Under the pieces are notes generated by a model. That model saw only the letters and a list, made by a program, of their open reading frames with translations. It did no database searches and had not been told where the DNA came from. Source: Maribacter aquimaris (GTDB taxonomy: Bacteria > Bacteroidota > Bacteroidia > Flavobacteriales > Flavobacteriaceae). Taken from it: DNA of 64,000 nucleotides. The position numbers and the translations under genes were made by a program. Location: NCBI RefSeq assembly GCF_014596745.1, contig NZ_JABTCF010000010.1, positions 1 to 64,000 on the forward strand. Direction: 5' to 3'. Within the stretch, counting starts at the first letter, position 1, and each line of letters starts with the position of its first letter. Shown one piece after another: positions 29,401 through 36,825 of the stretch.

Positions 29401-29531
29401 TCTACATACAACGTAGTGCGGACAATATTGATCCAGAAAGTGCCTATAGTGCTGGTAACTCACAGGGTCTAGAGTACTTTGGGGTTCCATCAACAAGGAG
29501 TTATGGTCTTAGTTTAAATGTTAAATTTTAA
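26427..29531 (+). CDS. susC: SusC-like TonB-dependent outer-membrane glycan transporter
   Basis: This is a 1034-residue outer-membrane protein with a signal peptide (YVLMFVALLFIQGAIAQ). Residues of about 23-100 form the carboxypeptidase-like beta-sandwich domain (TISGTVTDNYGTPVPSVNV). A short TonB-box region (LGEVVVTALG) and the plug follow, with VAGVNITSNSTGAAGSSRVV, PLYIIDGIPIG and DDIESVRVLKGGAATALYG. The remaining 800 residues are the 22-strand barrel, ending in the aromatic strand SYGLSLNVKF. Length and order are typical of SusC. With the SusD gene 12 bp downstream it forms the outer-membrane importer for glycans handled by the upstream enzymes. Symbols follow the starch-system prototype; the substrate is inferred. 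Confidence 0.96.
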   Translation: MNQKFKYVLMFVALLFIQGAIAQTISGTVTDNYGTPVPSVNVIEKGTTNGTSTDFDGNYTIDVSSTSGTLLFSSLGFVAKEVAIGGKTSINISLVEDVEQLGEVVVTALGIKKEAKAIGYAATEVGGEELATVKVTNAINSLQGKVAGVNITSNSTGAAGSSRVVIRGNNTLTGNNQPLYIIDGIPIGNDNNGAAGMWGGSDGGDGISSINPDDIESVRVLKGGAATALYGSRGGNGVILITTKGGTSEQKGFGVEVSSSVTFDALNTGILDFQHEYGQGTRGRVPANEAEAFDLGNSAWGAKLDGSPVVQWDGVERPYSYVGDNSSRFYRTGSTFVNTVALSSNAENMNYRLSLSNMDNEDIMPNSGLNRKSFSLNSGATLSEKITTQVNAKYIVEKVQNRPRLSDSPGNANYTVALLAPNVDVRNMQPGMNEDLSENAYSSNIYSTNPYFAAYNFSNEDVKHRIIASTSIRYDMLDWLYLSGRVGTDHYTRKSTSLEPYGTAFKPLGGMQEQERIYTQVDADLMLGLDKDITDKFSTSAFVGVNSNHIKYEELNLGGNDFIVPGFEDISNLANQSRSRLFNERKIGSVYGSLELAYDRWAYLTFTGRNDWFSTLSYPGKDTSNNVFYPSANASLVLSDALELPSAITFMKLRGGYSEVGGGGDEAYKLAPTYELFGQGHLGQPLGRVSGSTVPNAALVPWTKSEVEIGLDARFFDNRLSLDLAVYKNETTDDIVNATTSIYSGYSSATANLGKLENKGVEFLLSFTPVRSEKFNWTSSINGSFNESLIVETNAEGQPVSLDQARSQNVQIQHEVGQRFGKIVGVSYVRDDAGTIVYDINSDGTPLAQEGDRVILGDGVAPWAMGWSNNFTFGDFNLSFLIDGKFGGQVFSGTNTFAYGSGLHKETLEGRVNGLTISGIDGATNQPFTTTVTPEFLQDYYGRINNIAEQFVEDADYIKFRELSFGYSFPKEILERTFLTSANVSIIGRNLFYIQRSADNIDPESAYSAGNSQGLEYFGVPSTRSYGLSLNVKF

Positions 29532-29543
29532 AGAGATAAAATA

Positions 29544-31031
29544 ATGAAAAAAATACTATTCATACTGTCAATTGTCTTGTTGATGGGTTCCTGCGACGAT
29601 GGTTTTGAGGACATTAACGTTGATCCCACAAAACCCAATCAGGTTCCTGTAACAAGTAAACTTACCGCAGCCCAGTTATTCACTTCTGGCGAGCGTTATG
29701 AAAATTGGAGAGCCAATTTGATCTATCAATCCACCATGATGCAACATTATGCAACCACGACAGGTTATTGGTCAGGGGATAAATACACATGGAACAAAGG
29801 GTATGCTTCTTCATTGATCGATCGTTATTATGAGAATCCAGTAAAATCAGTTGAGGATATCTTGATTCAACTTGATGAAGAGGGTTCTCCGGAAGAAATG
29901 AAAGCGATAACCAGGATATTAAGGGTTTTTATTTATTCCAGATTAACGGATTTATACGGGGATATTCCTTACAGTGAAGCTGGAAAGGCCGTGATTGAAG
30001 GAATTTTACAACCAAAATACGACGCCCAGAGTGAGATATATGCGGATATGTTGAAGGAACTTGAAGAGTCTGCTGCTGCATTAGGTTCAGGGACTTCCGG
30101 ATTTGGATCTGCTGATTTGTTTTATGCGGGTGATCAGGCTAAATGGAAACGATTTGCCAATTCAATGATGTTACGTCTTGGATTGCGCTTGATCAAAGTC
30201 GATCCAACGGCATCCCAAGCATGGGTAACCAAGGCTATCGCTGGTGGCGTAATGGAGTCCAATGCGGATATAGCCAAGGTTGAACATACTGTCGGACCAG
30301 AAGGGGTTAACCAGAATGGAATTGGTGAGGTTTTCCAAGCCGATGATAATCAACGAATGAGCAAAACGTTTATCGACTTTTTGCAGGATGATCCAAGGTT
30401 GCCGATTTTGGCGACTAGATTTTCTGATAAAAGTAATGATCCAGCAGATTTAAAAGGTTTGCCAAATGGACTTGATCTTGATATGTTGATGACAAATACA
30501 GGGGAGGAAACCACTGATGAATATGCTGAACCCAACCGTGAGATAATGACACGACGCGATTCTCCTATGTTCTTCCAGACCTACGCAGAAGTAGAGTTTA
30601 TGTTGGCCGAGGCTGCGTTACGCTGGGGATTGGCTGGTGGAGACCCAGAACCTCATTATAATGCTGGTGTCAGGGCTGCTATGAAAATGCTTGAATTGGA
30701 TTCTCCGGATGCTGCAATCGATGATGCTGATATCGATGCTTATTTATTGGCGAAACCATTTGATGCCGCCAATGCATTAGAACAAATAAGTACCCAATAT
30801 TGGGCTGCGACTTATCTTAATGAATATGAGGCATTCTCTAATTGGAGGAGAACAGGTTTTCCTGTATTGGTACCTGTTAATTATCCAGGTAACGAGACCG
30901 GTGGAACTATTCCAAGAAGACTTACGTATTCTGTTGGTGATCAGTCCAACAATCCTGAAAATTATGCTGAGGCCATTGCAAGACAAGGGCCGGATGTATT
31001 GACCACTAGAGTTTGGTGGGATGTTGAATAG
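29544..31031 (+). CDS. susD: SusD-like glycan-binding lipoprotein
   Basis: This is a 495-residue surface lipoprotein with signal ILFILSIVLLMGSCDDGFED and the family-typical DINVDPTKPNQVP directly after the lipid-attachment Cys. It belongs to the SusD/RagB group of the SusD-like 2 type. Visible features are TRILRVFIYSRLTDLYGDIPYSEA, KRFANSMMLRLGLRL, FFQTYAEVEFMLAEAALRWG and the C-terminal NNPENYAEAIARQGPDVLTTRVWW. The protein caps the SusC barrel and presents glycan. It is co-transcribed with susC and is followed 57 bp later by a strong intrinsic terminator that closes the locus. Confidence 0.95.
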   Translation: MKKILFILSIVLLMGSCDDGFEDINVDPTKPNQVPVTSKLTAAQLFTSGERYENWRANLIYQSTMMQHYATTTGYWSGDKYTWNKGYASSLIDRYYENPVKSVEDILIQLDEEGSPEEMKAITRILRVFIYSRLTDLYGDIPYSEAGKAVIEGILQPKYDAQSEIYADMLKELEESAAALGSGTSGFGSADLFYAGDQAKWKRFANSMMLRLGLRLIKVDPTASQAWVTKAIAGGVMESNADIAKVEHTVGPEGVNQNGIGEVFQADDNQRMSKTFIDFLQDDPRLPILATRFSDKSNDPADLKGLPNGLDLDMLMTNTGEETTDEYAEPNREIMTRRDSPMFFQTYAEVEFMLAEAALRWGLAGGDPEPHYNAGVRAAMKMLELDSPDAAIDDADIDAYLLAKPFDAANALEQISTQYWAATYLNEYEAFSNWRRTGFPVLVPVNYPGNETGGTIPRRLTYSVGDQSNNPENYAEAIARQGPDVLTTRVWWDVE

Positions 31032-31087
31032 TTTAATTGTTGTTCTCTATAGATTTTCTAGTTAATTTTAGAGAGAGTTAGTTTTGT

Positions 31088-31117
31088 AAAGGAGGGGAAA
31101 CCCTCCTTTATTTTTTT
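31088..31117 (+). terminator. Intrinsic terminator after susD
   Basis: A perfect stem AAAGGAGGG / CCCTCCTTT with a GAAA tetraloop (31088-31109) is followed by ATTTTTTTT. It lies 57 bp after the susD stop and marks the end of the PUL transcript. Confidence 0.93.
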
Positions 31118-31149
31118 GTCAAAATTGCGAATGTGGCGTAAGCCTAGTC

Positions 31150-31431
31150 TATAAAGGATTTACCCTGCTGAAATCCAATTAAACAGGAATTGATTTTGTA
31201 AATAAAATCAAGGATGGTAAAACCCGTAATATCCTGGTTAATGCCAATTTCTATGGTGGTGCGGGTGAAGATAAGGGAAATTTAAGGCCGTTCTAGGCCA
31301 TAAAAGATGGGGCTACACCCATAGAGATTCCAAAATCAAAATACAGAGGACATTAAATTGTCATTGTAACCAATAAAGATGATGAAAACCGGTTCTTTAT
31401 GGTGAATAAGAGGAACGCCAAAAACAAATAA
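31150..31431 (+). pseudogene. Decayed gene remnant with in-frame stops
   Basis: Reading one plus-strand frame through 31150-31431 gives coherent protein-like text broken by TAA (31180), TAG (31294) and TAA (31354) before a final TAA at 31429. The pieces include YKGFTLLKSN, TGIDFVNKIKDGKTRNIL, NFYGGAGEDKGN, AIKDGATPIEIPKSKYRGH and IVIVTNKDDENRFFMVNKRN. The TGIDFVN...NFYGGAG part resembles the beginning of VCBS-repeat/CRTAC1-type secreted proteins that often follow susD in Flavobacteriia. That family link is weak. No start codon or signal peptide remains. It is best read as a degenerating PUL gene. Confidence 0.45.
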
Positions 31432-31583
31432 TACAAGTTGAATTTAACTTGTTTATGGTCGCCCTAAAGTTGTCTTGGAAATAATATAATTACGTTTAAT
31501 GGCTTAGATGGAAATTGGGTTTAAAGGCGGTACAAGAAAACAAGGTGGGGGTAATGAATAGGGCTCGACATTAATGAATACAA

Positions 31584-31967
31584 TCAACTTAATTGTTTCT
31601 CGGTATTTTTCATTGATAGACAACCAAGGATTAGGATAAGGGTAGGTATTATCAAGGAATAGATGGAAAATACGCCCATGTGGAACAAAAGCAATTGATT
31701 TATGGAAATGAATGCTGTGTAAATGTATATGGACCAATTTTTCAAATGCCAAAAAGCGATCATACAACCCATGATGATTAAGGCTGTAAGTATAAGATAG
31801 GGTGGGTACCAACTATCAATAAGGTGATCTGGCATGGTGTATATAGAGAGAATAACGAGTAGTATTTCAATAAAACCAAGAGTGCAGATAATAATTATGG
31901 GTAATGGTCTTTGTGTTTCATCCATCATGGGAACTCTAAAGCTTTTAAATGATGAAAAGGTATTCAT
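31584..31967 (-). CDS. Small multi-pass membrane protein of unknown function
   Basis: This is a 127-residue protein, or 114 residues if the ATG at 31928 (MDETQRPLP) is used. It has about four transmembrane stretches: IIIICTLGFIEILLVILSIY, YLILTALIIMGCMIAFW, IYIYTAFISINQLLLF and YSLIIPTLILILGCLS. The even spacing of hydrophobic segments with polar turns argues that this is a real gene rather than a shadow, though no family is recognised. It reads toward the PUL end and lies downstream of, and on the same strand as, the LuxR/TPR two-component pair, separated from it by 210 bp. No function is proposed. Confidence 0.6.
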   Translation of the reverse strand: MNTFSSFKSFRVPMMDETQRPLPIIIICTLGFIEILLVILSIYTMPDHLIDSWYPPYLILTALIIMGCMIAFWHLKNWSIYIYTAFISINQLLLFHMGVFSIYSLIIPTLILILGCLSMKNTEKQLS

Positions 31968-32177
31968 GGTGGAATTAATCGGTTCTTTGAACTTATTGTT
32001 AGTTTTTAGAGGTGAGATCTATAGGTTTATCCTACCATAATACATTATCGTAGTACAAGTTGGGACATTAATTTGCTTTAAGGAAATTAAGGATAAAAAA
32101 TACCTGAAAACCAGTAGAAGAAACTACTTGAAAATCGGTAGCGCTTTAAGGAGGGGTATCATCCCTGAATATGGCAT

Positions 32178-32813
32178 TCAAATCAAATGTTTTTCTACGG
32201 CAACTTTGATTAATGATGCTGCATTTGGAACTTCCAATTTTTGCATAAGATTACGCCTATGGGTTTCCACGGTAAGTGGACTGATAAATAACTCCTCAGC
32301 TATGCTGTTTGTTGTTTTGCCATCCGCTATTAAGGTGAGGACATGTTTTTCCCTTCGGGTCAACTTGGGTAAATCACTACTTTCCTGTGTAACCGAGTCC
32401 GCAAGTATTTTTTGAACTTCGCTACCAAAATAGAAATTACCTTGGTGTACTTGCGTAATGGCATTGATCAACTCATCTCCAGTAACATTTTTCAATAGAT
32501 ATCCCTTTACACCGTTTCTTATCATTTGATTAATGATGCTGGGTTCGCTATAAGTGCTAAGGCCGATGACACCGATATTCGCTCTGATATTTAGGATTTT
32601 GGGTACCATTTCCACTCCATTTATATCGGGTAAGTTCACATCCAATAGAATAATGTCCGCAGAATTTTTTTCTAAAAAAACAAGGGCATCGGTCCCGTTC
32701 ATAAATTGGTTGATTATACGAACACGCTCATCATCACTTAGCAAAGTTTTAAGTCCTTCAATCACCATAGGGTGATCATCAACTATGATAATATGTATAG
32801 GTTTATGTTGCAT
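32178..32813 (-). CDS. NarL/LuxR-type response regulator
   Basis: This is a 211-residue response regulator. The receiver domain (1-120) shows IIIVDDHPMVIEGLKTLL, phospho-acceptor Asp58 in IILLDVNLPDINGVEMV, and YLLKNVTGDEL. The C-terminal LuxR helix-turn-helix (about 148-205) reads LPKLTRREKHVLTLIADGKT, then NSIAEELFISPLTVETHRRN. Its start overlaps the 3' end of the kinase gene by 11 bp, so the kinase is its cognate partner and translation is coupled. The regulated genes are unknown; related motifs flanking the pair are reported in the findings. Confidence 0.95.
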   Translation of the reverse strand: MQHKPIHIIIVDDHPMVIEGLKTLLSDDERVRIINQFMNGTDALVFLEKNSADIILLDVNLPDINGVEMVPKILNIRANIGVIGLSTYSEPSIINQMIRNGVKGYLLKNVTGDELINAITQVHQGNFYFGSEVQKILADSVTQESSDLPKLTRREKHVLTLIADGKTTNSIAEELFISPLTVETHRRNLMQKLEVPNAASLIKVAVEKHLI

Positions 32814-34815
32814 CTAAGGTAATTTGAATGTTAACGGTGGTACCTTCATTTTCTTCTGAGTGAATTTCTAAATCTCCCTTTAAATAGGCTACTCTCGTTC
32901 TAAGGTTGGAAATACCCATGCCATCTGCTTTATCAACAAGTGTTTCTTCTTTAAAGCCTATTCCATTGTCTTCAACAGTAATGTCGACTTTATTGCCATC
33001 TCTCATGAATTGAACCAATATCTCAGAAGCTTTGGCGTGTTTTATGGCATTATTGATCAGTTCTTGCATTATACGGTACATGGTAACTTGTTGGTTCAAG
33101 TTTATCCCTTTTTCAGTACCATAAAATTGTAGGGTGACTTTCGTGTCATTACCCGTTCTACTACTACAATAATCTTTTAATGCGGCCTTAAGGCCAAATT
33201 TGACCAGGGTTTCAGGCATTAAATTACGGGCAATGGTACGTAGTTCGGACAACGAATCATCAAGGTCTTTCATAACCTTCTTTAGTTGGGTCTTAGGGTA
33301 TTCCTTTGGCTCATCCTTATCCAGTTTGGAGAGGTTTAGGCTTATGCCGGATAATCTTCCGCCAAGACCATCGTGTAGATCAATGGCAAGCCTTTTCCGT
33401 TCGTTTTCCTGACCTTCTATCAAAGCTGAGAAAACCTGGTTTTGTTGCTCCTGTTTTAATAATGAAACTTCTGTTTCTTGTTGATGTTCTTTTTTTCGAG
33501 CTTTTCTGAGCTGGCTATTGTAGCCGTAATAGCCTATAAAAAGTAATAATACTAGGACACTGGCTATTGCCCAAAGCATGTAATTTTGGGATTTTTTCTT
33601 TTCAAGGGCAAGGGCAGTTTCATTTTTTTCGTTTTCTAATTTTAGGATCTCCTTTTCTTTAGTAGCCGTTTTATACTCCATTTCGAGTTGTTGCATGTCA
33701 TTTCCCAATTCACCCACTCTAGCACTATCCAGTGCGATGACATAATCTTTTAGGTAATCGTATGCCTGTTGAAAGCGATTGAGTCCGGCTTCGTATTTTG
33801 CCAATTTATAATAGGAGCCTACTTTATCGCTTATGGAATGTTCATCATCGGTAAAATTGATGTGCTTTAACGTGTACTCTTTTGCTTTTTTAAAATCCCC
33901 CATTTTATCATAGATGTCCGCATATCTCTGATAGAGCAATTTTAAATAATAGTTTGATTGATGATCCTTATAAAATGCATAGGATCGGTCCAGGGCTTTT
34001 AAGGCATTTTTAAATTCCCCAGACCTTCCGTAGTACAATCCAAGCTCTCCGAAATATGGGCCTTTATAGAAGGAATTTGGTATTTTATCCAAATTTGTTT
34101 TAGCAATATCAAGTACGGATTTCATTCGGTCCAGTGAATCCATTTGCGCTAAGGAAGTTGCAAAAGCCAAACTGTGGTAAAGAATATCTTCAGGCGTACC
34201 TATTTCTTTAAACTGTTTTTGGCTTATTGTAAACATTTCATAGGCCTTGTCGTAAAGGGAAAGGTTGGCGTATTTTATGCCCAAATTGGTGTTGCCATTG
34301 GCCACGAACATTTTATCGCCCATTTGTTGTGCAATGGGTATGGTCTTAGCGGCCAGTTCAATTTCCTTTTCTAAGTTACCTTCGTATCCATAGGCCACAC
34401 CTAAGTTGTAATTACCGCGTAACCAAATTTTCATATGTTGTGCTGATGAATCTTTGGCTATGAGTTTGTCCGCAAAATTATTTCCTATCACAAAATATTT
34501 CTTCGCATTTTCAACATCAAAATAATCGAGGTAACCACCGGCTAAATTGATATTGGCATCGGCCATTCCTTTCAGGTAATATATCTTTTTACTTAAGGCG
34601 ATGGCCTTAAAACCATTTTCGAAGCACTTCAAGGAATCGATGCCACCATAACTTCGGGTCAGTTCGCTGAGTATGTTAACACGTGTGGTATCGTGCGCTG
34701 CGATTTTAAGGGCATTTTCAAGGCTATCGATACGCGCTTCCCGTCCTGTTTGTGACATGCCGGTTATTGAGAGCAATAGGAAGAAAACAAATACTTTTAA
34801 ACGCATTACGATCAT
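32803..34815 (-). CDS. TPR-containing sensor histidine kinase (HisKA_3 type)
   Basis: This is a 670-residue membrane kinase. A signal sequence (VFVFFLLLSITGMSQ) leads into a periplasmic array of tetratricopeptide-like helices of about 350 residues (for example GYEGNLEKEIELAAKTIPIA, and repeats around NALKALDRSYAFYKDH). A coiled segment rich in Glu/Lys and one membrane segment (YMLWAIASVLVLLLFIGYYG) follow. The cytoplasmic HisKA_3 dimerisation domain has His481 in RKRLAIDLHDGLGG. The HATPase domain has YRIMQELINNAIKHAKA and ADGMGISNLRTRVAYL. This architecture with a LuxR-type regulator is common in Bacteroidota. The ligand is unknown. Confidence 0.95.
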   Translation of the reverse strand: MIVMRLKVFVFFLLLSITGMSQTGREARIDSLENALKIAAHDTTRVNILSELTRSYGGIDSLKCFENGFKAIALSKKIYYLKGMADANINLAGGYLDYFDVENAKKYFVIGNNFADKLIAKDSSAQHMKIWLRGNYNLGVAYGYEGNLEKEIELAAKTIPIAQQMGDKMFVANGNTNLGIKYANLSLYDKAYEMFTISQKQFKEIGTPEDILYHSLAFATSLAQMDSLDRMKSVLDIAKTNLDKIPNSFYKGPYFGELGLYYGRSGEFKNALKALDRSYAFYKDHQSNYYLKLLYQRYADIYDKMGDFKKAKEYTLKHINFTDDEHSISDKVGSYYKLAKYEAGLNRFQQAYDYLKDYVIALDSARVGELGNDMQQLEMEYKTATKEKEILKLENEKNETALALEKKKSQNYMLWAIASVLVLLLFIGYYGYNSQLRKARKKEHQQETEVSLLKQEQQNQVFSALIEGQENERKRLAIDLHDGLGGRLSGISLNLSKLDKDEPKEYPKTQLKKVMKDLDDSLSELRTIARNLMPETLVKFGLKAALKDYCSSRTGNDTKVTLQFYGTEKGINLNQQVTMYRIMQELINNAIKHAKASEILVQFMRDGNKVDITVEDNGIGFKEETLVDKADGMGISNLRTRVAYLKGDLEIHSEENEGTTVNIQITLDAT

Positions 34816-35132
34816 TGAATAATTTATTTGAGGAATGGCAATATAACATAACTATGTGGTACCATAAATACCCAATAATCAATATACAGGAAAACCAGTA
34901 GGGAATATACGATTATCGGGACTTTTTAGGTACAAGGTGTTCATACCTTGTTATCGTTATATTAGGATAAACCGGCATCAATCCCATACTGTCTGATACG
35001 TGACCTGTAGTTTGGTGAAAAACCTATAATAACTTAAAAATATAGGCTATAGGGGTCTTCGAAATTTAAGGGGATATTACCTTTGGGTTTCTTGATAAAG
35101 ACCTACTTTGAAGATTGAAAATCCTTAAAATC
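34816..35132. other. Intergenic region upstream of the TPR kinase
   Basis: About 317 bp lie between the kinase start and the tRNA terminator. I see no ORF. A small inverted repeat ACAAGGT-N6-ACCTTGT lies at 34932-34951. The 12-mer GAAAACCAGTAG lies at 34890-34901 and recurs at 32106-32117, on the other side of the two-component pair. The region must contain the minus-strand promoter of the kinase. Confidence 0.5.
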
Positions 35133-35165
35133 AAAAAAAGCAGCCCAAATATTTGGACTGCTTTT
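35133..35165 (-). terminator. Intrinsic terminator of the tRNA-Arg gene
   Basis: On the minus strand, AGCAGTCCAAAT pairs with ATTTGGGCTGCT (one mismatch) and is followed by a run of seven T. It begins about 12 bp after the tRNA 3' end. Confidence 0.8.
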
Positions 35166-35175
35166 TGTTTATTTG

Positions 35176-35249
35176 TGATCCTGACAAGATTCGAACTTGT
35201 AACCTTCTGATTCGTAGTCAGATGCGCTATCCAGTTGCGCCACAGGACC
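35176..35249 (-). tRNA. tRNA-Arg (anticodon ACG)
   Basis: The 74-nt minus-strand sequence folds as a tRNA. The acceptor stem GGTCCTG pairs with CAGGATC (one G-T), with discriminator A. The D arm contains GGCGCAACTGGATAGCGC, the anticodon loop is CTACGAA with anticodon ACG, and the T arm contains GTTCGAATC. The CCA end is not encoded. ACG decodes CGN codons after inosine modification. A good promoter lies upstream at 35263-35293. Confidence 0.97.
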
Positions 35250-35262
35250 TTTTATAGGGGTG

Positions 35263-35293
35263 CAAATATATTTCTTTTTACCTTTACAACAAA
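35263..35293 (-). promoter_or_regulatory. Promoter of tRNA-Arg (TTTG-N19-TATATTTG)
   Basis: On the minus strand a -33 TTTG (35290-35293) and a -7 TATATTTG (35263-35270) are separated by 19 bp, matching the Bacteroidota primary sigma consensus. The -7 box ends 13 bp before the tRNA 5' end. Confidence 0.8.
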
Positions 35294-35312
35294 ATAAGCT
35301 TAATCTATTTAT

Positions 35313-35825
35313 ATGAATTTAAAAACCTTTATCCGCGATATTCACGATTTTCCCACAACTGGAGTCGTTTTTCGGGATATCACCCCCCTTCTAAAAGATC
35401 CTAAAGCCATTAAATATACCGAAGAAGCACTGCTGGACCTAGTAGGGAATCAGAAAGTGGATAAAGTTGTCGGTATGGAAAGTAGGGGCTTCTTTTTTGC
35501 CCCAATGTTGGCCGCTCGGTTAAATGCGGGATTTGTACCTGTACGCAAGCCGGGTAAGCTACCTTTTGCCACCATGCGACAGGATTATGATTTGGAATAT
35601 GGTAGCGATGCATTGGAGATGCATTCCGATGCGATTATAGCTGGGGATAAGGTATTGGTCCATGATGATGTTCTTGCTACGGGAGGCACTGCCCAAGCCA
35701 CTTGTAGGTTAATCGAGAAAATGGGTGGTGAAATTGTACAATGTAATTTTCTGTTGGAACTCGATTTCCTAAAGGGAAAGGACAAACTTGGCGATTTTGA
35801 AGTTAAATCATTGTTGCATTATTAA
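35313..35825 (+). CDS. apt: Adenine phosphoribosyltransferase
   Basis: This is a 170-residue cytoplasmic enzyme converting adenine and PRPP to AMP plus pyrophosphate (purine salvage). The N-terminal FIRDIHDFPTTGVVFRDITP, the GMESRGFFFAPMLAARL loop, RKPGKLPFAT and the PRPP-binding motif VLVHDDVLATGGTAQA are all present. Length matches the bacterial family exactly. It is transcribed divergently from the tRNA-Arg gene (63 bp apart) and is followed 54 bp later by a secreted protein of unknown role, so it is probably the first gene of a short transcript. Confidence 0.97.
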   Translation: MNLKTFIRDIHDFPTTGVVFRDITPLLKDPKAIKYTEEALLDLVGNQKVDKVVGMESRGFFFAPMLAARLNAGFVPVRKPGKLPFATMRQDYDLEYGSDALEMHSDAIIAGDKVLVHDDVLATGGTAQATCRLIEKMGGEIVQCNFLLELDFLKGKDKLGDFEVKSLLHY

Positions 35826-35879
35826 TGGATATAATATTGTACATCTACAATTGGGATGTGTCTTAAACAAAGTATTGGA

Positions 35880-36593
35880 ATGAAAATATCATCATGGAAT
35901 AGATTCACTTTAATAGTGGCTTTTGGAATTGTCTCTGTTGCGTCATATGGTCAGGCTAGGCTAACCGTTAGGCAGAATGGGCCCAATACAGAACTGTATT
36001 TTACTAAGGCGGTTAAAGCACCCTCATACAATGAGGTAGTGGGGTCACCCTATCTATACGAAGAATTTGTGCCGGCCAGGGTGAATGACATAGACAGGAC
36101 CTTATTCGTGCGTTTCAATGTATATGATAACAGTATCGAATTTAAAGGGGGTGATGCTATAATTTATTCCATGCCTAAATCCAATGATTATGTCATTGAA
36201 TTATTGAATGGGTCGAACAAGGTTTACGAAACCCACGAATATGTCGATGATCGTAAAGAAATTGGGAATACGTTTTTTGAAAAGGTGTATTCGGATGATG
36301 ATTTTGGTCTTTATCTCAGGGAAATCATACTATTCACTCCGGTTAAAATGGCAAAAAATAGTTTTGAAACCAATAAGCCCGCAAAATTCAAGAAAGGAAA
36401 GGTGGATTTTTATTTTCAGCAATTGGATGCTGATTCGCCTACCTTACTGAAATTGCCCAAACGTGAAAAACAATTTCTGAAAATTTTTGATGAACATTCA
36501 GCAGCGGTAAAGGGCTTTATCAAAAAAGAAGGTCTGGATTGGGAAGAAACAGAGGATCTCATTCGTTTCTTCCAATTTTATTTTGCCCAGTAA
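35880..36593 (+). CDS. Secreted protein of unknown function
   Basis: From ATG 35880 the protein has 237 residues. The frame opens at 35856, but ATG 35880 begins a good signal peptide (TLIVAFGIVSVASYGQ). The mature part is a mixed alpha/beta sequence with GSPYLYEEFVPARVNDIDRT, IIYSMPKSNDYVIELLNG, and a Lys-rich second half ending in DLIRFFQFYFAQ. No cofactor or catalytic motif is visible and I do not recognise a characterised family. Codon use and the clean signal peptide support a real exported protein. It converges on the small minus-strand gene at 36596-36763, two bases away. Confidence 0.75.
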   Translation: MKISSWNRFTLIVAFGIVSVASYGQARLTVRQNGPNTELYFTKAVKAPSYNEVVGSPYLYEEFVPARVNDIDRTLFVRFNVYDNSIEFKGGDAIIYSMPKSNDYVIELLNGSNKVYETHEYVDDRKEIGNTFFEKVYSDDDFGLYLREIILFTPVKMAKNSFETNKPAKFKKGKVDFYFQQLDADSPTLLKLPKREKQFLKIFDEHSAAVKGFIKKEGLDWEETEDLIRFFQFYFAQ

Positions 36594-36595
36594 AT

Positions 36596-36763
36596 TCAAT
36601 TATGGTTCTCGCCGCCAAGAGCTCTTGAGGTTACAAAATAGCGCCAGCCTATAATGGCCAATTGAAACTTTGAGGCTTTTGCCAGATCCAGCCCTTGTTT
36701 TGTGTACGAAGGCAAGATAACCTTATTGATTTTGGCAAGAAGGTTGAATATAATTGTTCCCAT
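36596..36763 (-). CDS. Small conserved-looking protein, 55 residues
   Basis: An ATG at 36763 opens a 55-codon minus-strand ORF that stops at TGA 36596-36598, two bases from the end of the convergent gene. The product starts MGTIIFNLLAKINKVILPSY, continues with TKQGLDLAKASKFQLAIIGW and ends RYFVTSRALGGENHN. It is basic and amphipathic, and the KxxKFQxAIIGWRYxVT pattern resembles a small protein I associate with Flavobacteriia genomes, sometimes mislabelled as SsrA-binding protein. No function is known. It lies downstream of and on the same strand as the M56 gene, 63 bp away. Confidence 0.6.
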   Translation of the reverse strand: MGTIIFNLLAKINKVILPSYTKQGLDLAKASKFQLAIIGWRYFVTSRALGGENHN

Positions 36764-36825
36764 AGTCGTATAATGGTTCTAAAAGTAAAAAAATCCATGA
36801 CGGTATGGTCTAGGTATTTGGACTT

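Noticed and set aside
31504-31812. Minus-strand frame of 102 codons overlapping the small membrane protein
   Set aside because: It is His/Pro-rich and irregular, whereas the overlapping frame 31584-31967 shows four well-formed membrane segments.
32128-32415. Plus-strand frame at the end of the LuxR regulator
   Set aside because: It lies antisense to the HTH domain; its composition is that of a reverse-complement shadow.
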